From contig NZ_SDHX01000001.1 of the NCBI RefSeq assembly GCF_004118375.1, forward strand, positions 744,001 through 808,000: a DNA stretch of 64,000 bases, written 5' to 3'. Shown here in pieces: positions 7,549 to 16,009 of this stretch (positions are counted from its first letter, which is position 1; the number at the start of each line of letters is the position of its first letter). The translations under genes were made by a program, and so were the position numbers. This stretch comes from Oleiharenicola lentus (GTDB lineage Bacteria; Verrucomicrobiota; Verrucomicrobiia; Opitutales; Opitutaceae). The notes under the pieces are model-generated. The model was given only the letters and a program-made list of their open reading frames with translations. It did no database searches and had not been told where the DNA came from.

Positions 7549-9222
7549 CTACTCGGTCCGCGCGTGCGGTCCGATGAGGGCGCCGGTGAAGTGGCCGCCG
7601 CCGCCGGCCGCTTGGACGCTGATTGGGTAGGAGTCGGCCTTGGGCAGGAGTTCCTTCCATTCACCGGCGCCGAGGCGGTAGGCGAAGGAGATGACCTTTT
7701 CGTCGCCGGTGATGCGGAGCTCGATCTCCTTGGCATCGGCGGGCAGCAGGCCGGTCACGAGGGTCTGGGGTTTCGGGCCGTTCTGCACCTCGACGAAGGC
7801 GCTCAAGCCGCCTTCCGTGCGTTGGGCGGCGAAATAGTAGGTGTGGGTTTCGTTCTGGCTGATCGCGAGGCCGGCAGAGGTGCCGCGGGCGGACGGGATG
7901 GTCAGCTTGGCCGAGGCCTCATATTTTGAATGCTGCAGGCGGCGGCCCCAGTAGGAGGGGTTGCCCTTGCCGGAGAGGCGCTCGGTGCGGGGGTTGAGGT
8001 GAAGTTTGCCGTCGGCGAGTTTCCACCAGTTTTCCTTGGGTGTGCGGATCATGATCCACTGCGGCGAAAGCGCGGCGGAATCGAATTCGTCGGACCAGGT
8101 GAAATTGCCGCTGAACGGCGCCTGCGCGATCGACACGGAGGGGACGGGGGCCTTGACGACGTAGGGCACGCGTTCGCCCGGGGGTAAAATCACGGGCCAG
8201 TCGTCTTCGGTCCAGGTCACGGGCAGGAGGAAGGTTTCACGGCCCGTGGCCCAGCGGTCGGGGGCGTAAGGACGGCAGGCGAGGAAGACCGACCACCACC
8301 GGCCGTCGGGTCCGATCTCCAGGTCGGCGTGGCCGGTGCAGGTGACGGCATGCTTCGCGTTGTTGTCGAGATTGCGCTGCGTGAGGATGGGATTCTTTTC
8401 CCACGGCACGTAGGGCCCGGTCGGCGATTTGCTGCGCAGGATAACCTGCGAGTGGTGGTTGGAGGTGCCGCCCTCGGCGCAGCAGAGGTAATACCAGCCA
8501 TTGCGCTTGTAGAGGTGCGGGCCCTCGATCCACACGGGCTTGGTGGAGAGATCCACGCCGCCGTTCACGATGATGCTGCGGGGGCCGATCATCTTGTTGT
8601 TTTTGAAATCGAACTCCTGGATCCAGATGGCGCGGTGGCCCGAGTAGAGCGGCTTGTTCTCGGGCGGGTTGCCGTTGTTGACGATCCAGGCGCGGCCGTC
8701 GTCGTCGAAGAAGATGGACGGGTCGATGCCGTCAAACTCCAGCCAGATGGGGTCCGACCACGGGCCGGCGGGGTCCTTGGCGGTCATGATGAAGTTGCCG
8801 CCGGCGTCCACCATCGTGCAGATGACGTAGAAGGTGCCGTTGTGGTGGCTGATCGCGGGGGCGAAGATGCCGCGCGTGATGCCGAGGTTGTCGTAGTTGA
8901 TCTGGTTGGGGCGGTCGATGACGTGGCCGATCTGCTTCCAGTTCACCATATCCTTGCTGTGGAAGATGGGGATGCCCGGGAAGTGGGCGAAGCTGGAGTT
9001 GATCAGGTAGTAATCATCCCCGACGCGGCAGATGCTCGGGTCGGGGTAGTAGCCGGCGAGGATGGGATTTTGGAAATGGCCCGCGGGCAGCGGCGCCTCG
9101 AAGATCGTGTCGCGGCCGGTGTAGGTGAAAGACTCGAAGGCAACGGGGGCGGCGGCGAAGGCGGCCGAGGTGAGGGTGAGAGCGAGGGTGAGGGCGGGGA
9201 GGTGGAATGTTTTGTTTGTCAT
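7549..9222 (-). CDS. Glycoside hydrolase family 43 beta-xylosidase/arabinofuranosidase
   Basis: This 557-residue exported enzyme should remove xylose or arabinose from xylo-oligosaccharides. A signal peptide covers residues 1-24. The five-bladed GH43 domain follows, with the three catalytic carboxylates in their usual contexts: Asp61 in YYPDPS (base), Asp167 in DGIDPS (pKa modulator) and Glu233 in WIEGPHLY (acid). A C-terminal beta-sandwich (about 385-557, starting FTWSDEFDS) matches the domain found in long GH43 xylosidases. It is the last gene of the minus-strand xylan operon and ends at a bidirectional terminator. The start codon lies inside one arm of an inverted repeat and has no Shine-Dalgarno sequence. 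Confidence 0.93.
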   Translation of the reverse strand: MTNKTFHLPALTLALTLTSAAFAAAPVAFESFTYTGRDTIFEAPLPAGHFQNPILAGYYPDPSICRVGDDYYLINSSFAHFPGIPIFHSKDMVNWKQIGHVIDRPNQINYDNLGITRGIFAPAISHHNGTFYVICTMVDAGGNFIMTAKDPAGPWSDPIWLEFDGIDPSIFFDDDGRAWIVNNGNPPENKPLYSGHRAIWIQEFDFKNNKMIGPRSIIVNGGVDLSTKPVWIEGPHLYKRNGWYYLCCAEGGTSNHHSQVILRSKSPTGPYVPWEKNPILTQRNLDNNAKHAVTCTGHADLEIGPDGRWWSVFLACRPYAPDRWATGRETFLLPVTWTEDDWPVILPPGERVPYVVKAPVPSVSIAQAPFSGNFTWSDEFDSAALSPQWIMIRTPKENWWKLADGKLHLNPRTERLSGKGNPSYWGRRLQHSKYEASAKLTIPSARGTSAGLAISQNETHTYYFAAQRTEGGLSAFVEVQNGPKPQTLVTGLLPADAKEIELRITGDEKVISFAYRLGAGEWKELLPKADSYPISVQAAGGGGHFTGALIGPHARTE

Positions 9223-9299
9223 GCTGAGCGAAGTGAAGAACCCAGAATTGTGTGCGGTACGGTCATCCTGCTGGATCCTTCGCTGCGCTCAGGATGACC
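9218..9299. repeat. Intergenic inverted repeat overlapping the GH43 start
   Basis: Two related arms face each other: GTCATGCTGAGCGAAGTGAA from 9218, and a copy on the opposite strand ending near 9299 (GGTCATCCTGAGCGCAGCGA when read on the minus strand). Inside the second arm GGTCATCCTG (9261-9270) pairs perfectly with CAGGATGACC (9290-9299). The element fills the gap between the GH67 and GH43 genes and supplies the GH43 start codon. It resembles dispersed REP-like repeats and could form a hairpin in the operon mRNA. Confidence 0.75.
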
Positions 9300-9319
9300 C
9301 GCTACGGTCGTTAAAATGA

Positions 9320-11485
9320 TCACCGATGCCCCGGCATGTTGCGGAGGATCTGCGAGGTGTAGTGTTCGAGCGGCTGGGCGGCGGGTTCGACACCGGCGGG
9401 CAGCGGGCGCTTCGAGAACTGCTGGAAGTAAAGCAGGCAGGCGTCGCGCCAGTGGATGGCTTCCTTCTCCTGCCGGGCGAGGCGTTGGGCGACGTGCGTA
9501 AAGCGCTCGGCATCGAGACGATCTTTGAGCGAATCCCAGTCGCGGCGGAGTGCGCGGACCTCGTCCACCCCCTGCTGGTAACGCAGGCAGAGTTCGTCCC
9601 AGAGCGGGCGACCAGACTTCATCTTGTGATCCCAGGGCACACGATGGAACCAGAGCAGCAGGTTCTCGGGGCAGGTCTCGAGGTTGCCCCAGAGCTTCTG
9701 CCACTCGGGCGCGTATTGGGCGAGGGCGTTGGAGCCGGTGGCGGTGCGGTCGAAGCCGATGCCGTCGGCGGCGGCCTTGTGATAATAAACGGAAGTCCAG
9801 TCGGGGCGGCCGGCGCCCTTGAGGTCCACCCAAGGGCCCGGGCCGTAGTGGTGGCCCTCGGCCATGATGTGCGTAAGCCCGAGCGGCATGGAGTAATTCA
9901 CGACGGTTTCGCGCGAACCGAGCAGCATCTTGTTGATGGTGGAAACGACGGTCTCGTCGTGGCCGAAGGTGAGACGCGTCCACTCGTCGGCGATTTTTTC
10001 GGAGGCGAGCTGGTGATCCCACGCGAGGCGGCCGAAGGCATACCAGTTGGCCTGCGCGAGCAGGTGGCCGGTCCAGTTGCGGTCGGTGCCGGTGTTGGCG
10101 ACGCCGGCGATGACGGACGGATGCTGGAGCTTGGCGGAGCCGTCCACGACGGAGGCGATGGTTGTGCCCTTGCCGTTCGCGTAGGTGTCGGCGTCGAGCA
10201 CCTCGCGCCACATCGGGGCAAGGAAGGCGAGGTCAATGGACTGGCCGAGGTATTCCTGCGTGATCTGGAGTTCGGCGGCGAGACGGGTGTTGGGCATGGC
10301 GCAGAAAAGGGGCGAGAAGGGCTCGCGCGGCATAAAGTCGAGCGGGCCGTTCTTGATCTGCACGATGACGTTCTGGCGGAACTTGCCGTCGAGCGGGCCG
10401 AATTCGGTGACGGCCTGCTTCACCCGGTCCTCGTTGTTCTCGGGCGAGTAGACGAAGGCGCGCCACATCACGATGCCGTTGTAGGGCTGCAAGGCGTCGG
10501 CGAGCAGGTTGGCGCCGTCGGCGTGGGTGCGCTTGTAATCCTGCGGGCCAGGCTGGCCCTCGGAGTTGGCCTTCACGAGGAAGCCGCCGAAATCGGGGAT
10601 GGCACGGTAGATCTCGGCGACCTTGTCCTGCCACCAGGCGGCGACGGCGGGGTCGAGCGGGTCAGCGGTCTTGAGCCCGCCGATCTCGATGGGCGCGCTG
10701 AAGCGGGCGGTGAGGTAGATGCGCACGCCCCACGGACGGAACTCCTGAGCAAGCGCCGCAACCTTGGCGAGGTAGGGCGCGGTGAGGATCTGGGCGTTGG
10801 CGTTGACGTTGGTGATGACGGTGCCGTTGAGGCCGAGGGAGGCGAGGGCGCGGGCGTAGTCGCGGTAGCGGGGGCTGCGGATTTCAGGCAGGTAGAACCA
10901 TTCCCAGAGCGAGAAGCCCGCGTAGCCGCGCTCGACGTGGCGATTCATGTCGTCCCAGTGGTTGAGCAGGCGGCGCTGGATCTTCGGCGCGCTGACGAGG
11001 TTCAGTTTTTCGAGCGGCTGGCCGAGCTGGAGGTGGCGGAGCAGGGCGAAGGCACCGTAGAGCAGGCCCTGCGGCCGGTTGGCGACGATGAGCGTGCGAT
11101 GACCGCCCTCGTGGGCGATGCGGCGGAGGATGTAACCTTCGACGCCGGCCTCGCGCAGGTCCGCCTCGCTGATGATCGCGGCAATCCACGGATCGCGTGG
11201 CGTGGCGAGGATGACGGCGTTGTCGCGGGTGGCTTGGGCGACGACGGGAACCTCAACTCCGAGCAGCCCGCGAAAACCGGTGACGAGTTCGTCCCGCGCG
11301 GAGGCGACGACCGGCGGCGCGCTTTCGGGGATGACGATTTCGGAGATGGTGCCGGCGTAAGCGGCGCGCCGGGCCGCATCAGCCACGGGGTCGTAGCGCA
11401 GCCAGAGGCGGTAGCCGTCGTCAGCGTGGAGCGTGAGAGCGGAAGCCAGAGTGAGAAGCGCGAGGATGGGGCGTATAGGGCTCAT
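9320..11485 (-). CDS. aguA: GH67 xylan alpha-1,2-glucuronidase
   Basis: This 721-residue enzyme removes (4-O-methyl-)glucuronic acid from the non-reducing-end xylose of glucuronoxylan oligosaccharides. A signal peptide (about residues 1-21) sends it to the periplasm or outside. GH67 blocks are plain: RRLLNHWDDMNRHVERGYAG near 171-190, the active-site segment VKANSEGQPGPQDY with Glu309, and QIKNGPLDFMPREP at 376-389. The length matches bacterial family members. It lies 22 bp downstream of the GH8 gene in the same operon. GH67 acts only on short oligomers, so a partner endoxylanase must be encoded elsewhere; none is in the window. Confidence 0.96.
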   Translation of the reverse strand: MSPIRPILALLTLASALTLHADDGYRLWLRYDPVADAARRAAYAGTISEIVIPESAPPVVASARDELVTGFRGLLGVEVPVVAQATRDNAVILATPRDPWIAAIISEADLREAGVEGYILRRIAHEGGHRTLIVANRPQGLLYGAFALLRHLQLGQPLEKLNLVSAPKIQRRLLNHWDDMNRHVERGYAGFSLWEWFYLPEIRSPRYRDYARALASLGLNGTVITNVNANAQILTAPYLAKVAALAQEFRPWGVRIYLTARFSAPIEIGGLKTADPLDPAVAAWWQDKVAEIYRAIPDFGGFLVKANSEGQPGPQDYKRTHADGANLLADALQPYNGIVMWRAFVYSPENNEDRVKQAVTEFGPLDGKFRQNVIVQIKNGPLDFMPREPFSPLFCAMPNTRLAAELQITQEYLGQSIDLAFLAPMWREVLDADTYANGKGTTIASVVDGSAKLQHPSVIAGVANTGTDRNWTGHLLAQANWYAFGRLAWDHQLASEKIADEWTRLTFGHDETVVSTINKMLLGSRETVVNYSMPLGLTHIMAEGHHYGPGPWVDLKGAGRPDWTSVYYHKAAADGIGFDRTATGSNALAQYAPEWQKLWGNLETCPENLLLWFHRVPWDHKMKSGRPLWDELCLRYQQGVDEVRALRRDWDSLKDRLDAERFTHVAQRLARQEKEAIHWRDACLLYFQQFSKRPLPAGVEPAAQPLEHYTSQILRNMPGHR

Positions 11486-11507
11486 GGGGCGAATAGGGCC
11501 TATGGCA

Positions 11508-12728
11508 TTACGGATTCACCGGACCGTGGATGCGGTAGTGGCCGCTGACCTGGAGGAGGGCGAGCATGGTGAGGAGGCCGTCGTAGTAGCGTAGGCGACC
11601 CTTGGGCATCGGCATGTCCCAGAGCTTTTGCACGAAGGGCTGGCCGATCTCCCGGTCGGCGGCGAGGGCGGCGACCGCGGCCATGGCCATGAGGCCCGGT
11701 GTGTTGTAGTTTTCAGAGACAGGCGTGCCGTCGATTTTGAAGCGGTCCGGAATTCTGGCGCCGTGCGAGGCGAGGAACTTCAGCACGCGGTTGCTTTGCG
11801 CAACCTGCCAGGGATCGGCACGCCACCAGGACCAGTCGAGCGCGGGATTGCCGAGCGTGCGCCAGGCGTCGTAGCGGAAGTCATCGTGATTGCCCCACGG
11901 TGTCTTGCGCGGCGTGCCGTCGAAATTGGAATAGTCGGGCATGAGGCCCGTTTGGGGGTGCGCGGCCCGCTTGAAGAGTTCGCGGCTGATGCGGGTGACT
12001 TCGACAAGGAAGGCGCGGTCGGCCGGATCAGCGGCCCAGCGGGCCCAGAGTTCGGTGAAGGCCGGGACATGATAGGACGGATCGGTGAAGGCGCTGCCCG
12101 GCGGGTGCGGGGTGAACACGATTTGCTTCTCGACCGGGTCGAACATGCTGGTGATGCGTCCGCGGCCGGGCTCCTCGTGCTTGTGGATCATGACGCGGAG
12201 GAGCTCCTGCGCCTGGGCGGAGTAGTTGAAGATGCCCGCGCCGTCGCCCCAGCGGTGCGAGGCGAAGAAGAGCGCCATCACGAACCACTCCTCGCCGTCG
12301 GGGGCGGGGCCGGCGCTGAAGCGTCGGCCGTCGTAGGCGGTGTGCCACGCGAAGTAGCCGCCGAGCGGGCCGCCCGCGTGATACATGTAGTGCTTCGCGT
12401 ATTTCCAGATGGCGTTGAAGTGCTCCCGCTGGTCCATCTGCACGGCGATCATCATGCCGTAAGACAGCCCCTCGGAGCGGACATCGTGGTTGTTGATGTC
12501 GGGCACGTAGGCCATGCCGCCCGGCACCGGGTAGTAGAGCGCCTCGGAGTCCGGATCGCCGGCGAAGAGTTGCTGCCAGGCCCCGTCGAGGCGCGCGCTG
12601 ATCTCGGCGTCGGATTTGCCGAGATATTCCTTGAAGAGGTTGCGATATTGCCCGGTGGAGGCGGCGCCGCCGGCAAACACCGACGCGGCGGCGAGCGTGC
12701 AGGCGAAGGCGAGGATCAGGCGGCGCAT
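11508..12728 (-). CDS. GH8 reducing-end xylose-releasing exo-oligoxylanase, secreted form
   Basis: This 406-residue protein belongs to the GH8 branch that releases xylose from the reducing end of xylo-oligosaccharides (Rex). The signal peptide is MRRLILAFACTLAAASVFAG. The probable catalytic acid is Glu86 in DVRSEGLSYGMM. Other family blocks are EEWFVMALFFASHRWGDG, FTDPSYHVPAF, DDFRYDAWRT and WWRADPWQV. It is a paralogue of the upstream GH8 gene, sharing nearly every motif, but carries an ordinary signal peptide and no lipobox. It lies 7 bp after the small lipoprotein gene in the xylan operon. Confidence 0.92.
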   Translation of the reverse strand: MRRLILAFACTLAAASVFAGGAASTGQYRNLFKEYLGKSDAEISARLDGAWQQLFAGDPDSEALYYPVPGGMAYVPDINNHDVRSEGLSYGMMIAVQMDQREHFNAIWKYAKHYMYHAGGPLGGYFAWHTAYDGRRFSAGPAPDGEEWFVMALFFASHRWGDGAGIFNYSAQAQELLRVMIHKHEEPGRGRITSMFDPVEKQIVFTPHPPGSAFTDPSYHVPAFTELWARWAADPADRAFLVEVTRISRELFKRAAHPQTGLMPDYSNFDGTPRKTPWGNHDDFRYDAWRTLGNPALDWSWWRADPWQVAQSNRVLKFLASHGARIPDRFKIDGTPVSENYNTPGLMAMAAVAALAADREIGQPFVQKLWDMPMPKGRLRYYDGLLTMLALLQVSGHYRIHGPVNP

Positions 12729-12735
12729 GACGGGA

Positions 12736-13188
12736 TCAGTTGAAGGCGCGCTGTTCGCCCAGCTGGCGGGCCCAGGAGGCGAGGGCTCCGTTTTTGAGCT
12801 GGAGCACGATGGTCTGGTAAACGGTGACGTTCTGCGGGCTGTAGGTCGGCTCCATCACCTTGATGGGGGCGCCGGTGACCGGGTCGTAGGCCGGGATTTC
12901 CTTCATGTCCGTGGGGACCATCTTCTGGGCGGTCAGGACATCGAACTGGTAGACCAAAATCTTGTCTCCCTCGGATGAGGTCTGAACGGATTTGGGTTCG
13001 CCCCAAACGGCGCGAATTTCCAGTTCGGTCATGCCCCGGCGAAGATTTTTGGACTGCTCCTTGGTGGCCGGGGTGGCGGTGGCCGGTGCGACCGGCGAAG
13101 CCGCGGTCGCGGTGTGGGTCGGCGTGTTGCAGCCGGCGAGCAGCAGGGTTGTGGCGAGGAGGAGGCAGGTGGAGGCGGATGACTTCAT
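12736..13188 (-). CDS. Small outer-membrane lipoprotein, BamE/SmpA-like
   Basis: The 150-residue protein has a lipoprotein signal peptide (STCLLLATTLLLAGC; lipid-modified Cys20). A Thr/Ala/Pro-rich linker follows, then a compact domain that starts LRRGMTELEIRAVWGEPKSV. This line resembles the SmpA/BamE fold, in which a small lipoprotein supports outer-membrane assembly. The start codon overlaps the stop of the upstream GH8 gene (ATGA), so its synthesis is tied to that enzyme. Its place between two GH8 genes suggests a role in the xylan surface machinery, but that is inference. Confidence 0.7.
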   Translation of the reverse strand: MKSSASTCLLLATTLLLAGCNTPTHTATAASPVAPATATPATKEQSKNLRRGMTELEIRAVWGEPKSVQTSSEGDKILVYQFDVLTAQKMVPTDMKEIPAYDPVTGAPIKVMEPTYSPQNVTVYQTIVLQLKNGALASWARQLGEQRAFN

Positions 13189-14429
13189 GGTTGGTGAGAA
13201 ATGGGCAGGTGGAGGTGGAAGCGTCCTCCGGCCTGGAGCAGGCCGAGGCAATATAGCAGGCCATTGTAATAACGCCAGCGACCCTCGGGCGGAGCGGCTT
13301 CCCAGAGCTGATGCACGAAGGGTTGCGCGAGTTTCGGGTCGGCCGCGTGTCCGGCGACGGCGGCCATCGCGGTCAGGCCGACGGAGGTGTCGGGGGAGAG
13401 CGGTTGTCCGGCGAGGGAGAACTGGTTGGGCACGGCGGGCAGATGCCGGCCGAGGAAGCGCAGCACGCGGTTGGACTGCTCGACCTGCCACGGATCGGCG
13501 CGCCACCACGCATGGTCGAGGGCGACGTTGGCGAGCGTGCGCCAGGCATCGAAACGGAAGTCGTTTTTTCCGGGGCCGAACTCGAGACCGGTGTAAGGCG
13601 TGCCGTCGAAGAGGGAGTATTCGGGCATGAGGCCGGTTTTCGGGTGTGCCGCCTTCTTGAAATAGGCGCGGCTCGTGGCGGCCGCCTCGGCCCAGAAGGC
13701 GCGGTCGGCGGGGGCGGTGTCCCAGCGCGCCCAAAGCTCGTAGAACCCCGGCACGTGGTAGGACGGATCGGTGAAGCGGTAGGCGAAGTCGGTCGGCGCA
13801 AACACAATCTGTTTCTCGCCGCGATGGAAGATGGGCGTGATGCCGCCGGCGGCGGGTTTGTGCAGCATGTCGCGCAGGAGGCGGCGGGCCTCGGCGCCGT
13901 AGTTGAGAATGCCTTCACCGTCGCCCCAGCGGTGGGAGGCGAAGAAGAGTGCCATCGCGAACCAGGCCTCGCCGTCGCTGGCGGAGCCGGGGTCGATGAC
14001 GGTGCCGTCAAACTTGCACTGCCAGGCGAAGTAGCCGGCGCGCGGGCCGGCGGCGTGGCGCATGAACTTGTTGGCCCAGCGCCAGAGGCGGTCGAACTCG
14101 GCCTTTTTGTCCAGCTGCACGGCGATCATCATGCCGTAGGACATGCCCTCGGAGCGGACGTCGTTGTTGCCGATGTCGGCGATGTAGGCGAGGTCGTCGC
14201 CAACCGGGTAGTAGAGGCGTTGGGTGCGTTCGTCGCCGGCGAAGAAGTGCTGCCAGGCGGCGGCGAGCTTGGCGTCGAGTTCGGCTTCCGATTTCCCGAG
14301 CAGGCCGGCAAAGAGATTCGGCGCGGCCCGCGGTGCGGGCGGGGCGTCGGTCACGGGTGGCGGGGCAGGGACGGCGCAGGCCGTCACTGCCAGCCCGAGG
14401 AGGAATGGCAGGAAGCGAAGCAGTTTCAT
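13185..14429 (-). CDS. GH8 exo-oligoxylanase, lipoprotein form
   Basis: This 414-residue paralogue of the neighbouring GH8 enzyme has the lipoprotein signal MKLLRFLPFLLGLAVTAC, with the acylated Cys at 18. It should therefore be membrane-anchored. The GH8 motifs are intact: NDVRSEGMSYGMMIAVQ with the probable catalytic Glu, GEAWFAMALFFASHRWGDG, FTDPSYHVPGF, DFRFDAWRT and WWRADPWQV. It should cleave single xylose units from reducing ends of xylo-oligomers. The start at 14429 begins the signal peptide; the frame stays open far upstream over the transporter gene, but that stretch is a shadow. The stop overlaps the next gene by 4 bp. Confidence 0.92.
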   Translation of the reverse strand: MKLLRFLPFLLGLAVTACAVPAPPPVTDAPPAPRAAPNLFAGLLGKSEAELDAKLAAAWQHFFAGDERTQRLYYPVGDDLAYIADIGNNDVRSEGMSYGMMIAVQLDKKAEFDRLWRWANKFMRHAAGPRAGYFAWQCKFDGTVIDPGSASDGEAWFAMALFFASHRWGDGEGILNYGAEARRLLRDMLHKPAAGGITPIFHRGEKQIVFAPTDFAYRFTDPSYHVPGFYELWARWDTAPADRAFWAEAAATSRAYFKKAAHPKTGLMPEYSLFDGTPYTGLEFGPGKNDFRFDAWRTLANVALDHAWWRADPWQVEQSNRVLRFLGRHLPAVPNQFSLAGQPLSPDTSVGLTAMAAVAGHAADPKLAQPFVHQLWEAAPPEGRWRYYNGLLYCLGLLQAGGRFHLHLPISHQP

Positions 14430-14461
14430 GGAGGTGAGCGGGAACGGCGCCCGCGCCCGGA

Positions 14462-15970
14462 TCAGGCGCCGGCGTGGGCCTTGCGGCGGCGTTCGGCGAG
14501 TTCGGCGGACATCTGCAGCGTCGTGCTCTTGTTCAGGCCGCAGAAAGCGACCGAGATCACGCAGCCGAGGAAAAGGAGGCCAACCACGATGCTGGAGCAG
14601 GCGCGGAAGCCGGCGATGGCGTTGGGGGCGGTGGGATTGTGGGTCTCGTAGCCCCAGAAGCCGGCGAGAATCCAAAGCAGGCAGGCCGAACCGAGGGCGA
14701 GGCCGGACTTCAGGGAGAAGCCGATGGTGGCGAAAACCATGCCGGTGAAGCGGCGCCCGGTCTGCCATTCGGAGTAGTCGGCGGCGTCGGCATACATGGC
14801 CCACATGATGGCGCAGGTCGGCGCGTAAACGACGGAGCCGGTGACGGCGAGGATGACCATGCCCCAGGTGGCGTCGGGGGGCAGGAAATACATCGCGAAG
14901 GCGTTCACGGCGGCGAGGGAGAAGCAGACAAGGGCAACGTTCTTGCGGCCAAATTTTCCGGAGAGTCCCGCCGAAAGCATGATGAAGATGATCGTGGTGC
15001 CGGTGCCGAGCATGTTGACGATGCTGTTGAAGACATCGGCGGCGTTGGTGGCGGTCTCGCGGGTGCCATGAACGATGTAACCCATCCAATCGGCCAGGCT
15101 GCCCGTGGACGCCATGTCGGGCGTGGTGAGGCCGAGCATGGCGACAAAGTCGAACATCGCGCCCTTGTCGGCGTAATGGTGGTAGTAGTTGTAGTGCGCG
15201 CCGCCGCGGAAGGTGAGCATCGCGAAGTGGAAGCCCGTGTAGATGAAGAGGGCGATCCAGGGCTTGTTCTTCAGCAGGTCCAGGAAGTCCTGCTTGGGGG
15301 AGGACTTGGTCTCGACGACGGGCTGGATGCGCTCCTTGGTGGTGAAGAAGGTGACGAGGAACAGGACGAAGCAGAGCACGGCCCAGATGGTCATGGTCAC
15401 CTGCCAGCCGTGCTGCTTGTCATGGCCGACGGCAAACTTGGCGACGAGCGGGAGGGTGAGACCACCGACGATGAACTGCGCGATGTTGGCCGAGACGAAG
15501 CGGTAGGAATTCAGTTTGGTGCGCTCGTTGAGATCCGCCGTCATGACGCCGCCGAGGGCGGAATACGGCATGTTGTTCATCGAATAGAGCGTCATCAGGA
15601 TGGTGTTCGTGATGCCGGCCCACGCGATCATCGCGCCCATGCTCCAACCCTGCGGCGTGGTGTAGGCGAGGATCATGACCACGGCCCAGGGCAGCGAGGT
15701 CCAGAGCACCCAGGGGCGGAACTTGCCCCAGCGCGTGTTGGTGCGGTCGGCGATGATGCCCATGATGGGGTCGAACGCGGCGTCCCAGAGACGAGGCCAG
15801 AGGAGGATGGCGGCGGCGGCGCTGGCGGAGAGGCCGAAGACGTCGGTGTAGAAGCTCGTTTGGAAGAGCACCATCGACATGAACACGAAGTTCGCGGCGG
15901 CGTCGCCGGCGCTGAAGCCGGCCTTCTCGATGAAGGAGAGTTTCTGGTTGGGTTGGGCGGTATCGCTCAT
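14462..15970 (-). CDS. GPH-family sugar:cation symporter, xyloside transporter
   Basis: This is a 502-residue inner-membrane permease with about 12 hydrophobic segments. It carries the glycoside-pentoside-hexuronide (MelB/XynB/XylP) signatures: FSAGDAAANF near the N-terminus, WDAAFDPIMGIIADRTNTRWGKFRPW in loop 2-3 (quoted here from about residues 63-88) and MWAMYADAADYSEWQTGRR in the later loop. Family members import sugars with Na+ or H+. Its place between GH8 and the cytoplasmic GH52 xylosidase points to xylo-oligosaccharides or xylobiose as cargo, by inference. It lies 33 bp upstream of the GH8 lipoprotein gene and 40 bp after GH52. Confidence 0.92.
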   Translation of the reverse strand: MSDTAQPNQKLSFIEKAGFSAGDAAANFVFMSMVLFQTSFYTDVFGLSASAAAAILLWPRLWDAAFDPIMGIIADRTNTRWGKFRPWVLWTSLPWAVVMILAYTTPQGWSMGAMIAWAGITNTILMTLYSMNNMPYSALGGVMTADLNERTKLNSYRFVSANIAQFIVGGLTLPLVAKFAVGHDKQHGWQVTMTIWAVLCFVLFLVTFFTTKERIQPVVETKSSPKQDFLDLLKNKPWIALFIYTGFHFAMLTFRGGAHYNYYHHYADKGAMFDFVAMLGLTTPDMASTGSLADWMGYIVHGTRETATNAADVFNSIVNMLGTGTTIIFIMLSAGLSGKFGRKNVALVCFSLAAVNAFAMYFLPPDATWGMVILAVTGSVVYAPTCAIMWAMYADAADYSEWQTGRRFTGMVFATIGFSLKSGLALGSACLLWILAGFWGYETHNPTAPNAIAGFRACSSIVVGLLFLGCVISVAFCGLNKSTTLQMSAELAERRRKAHAGA

Positions 15971-16009
15971 GGGGTCGGAGGGGTAGGTGACGGGCGTTAA
16001 GCGGTGGGG

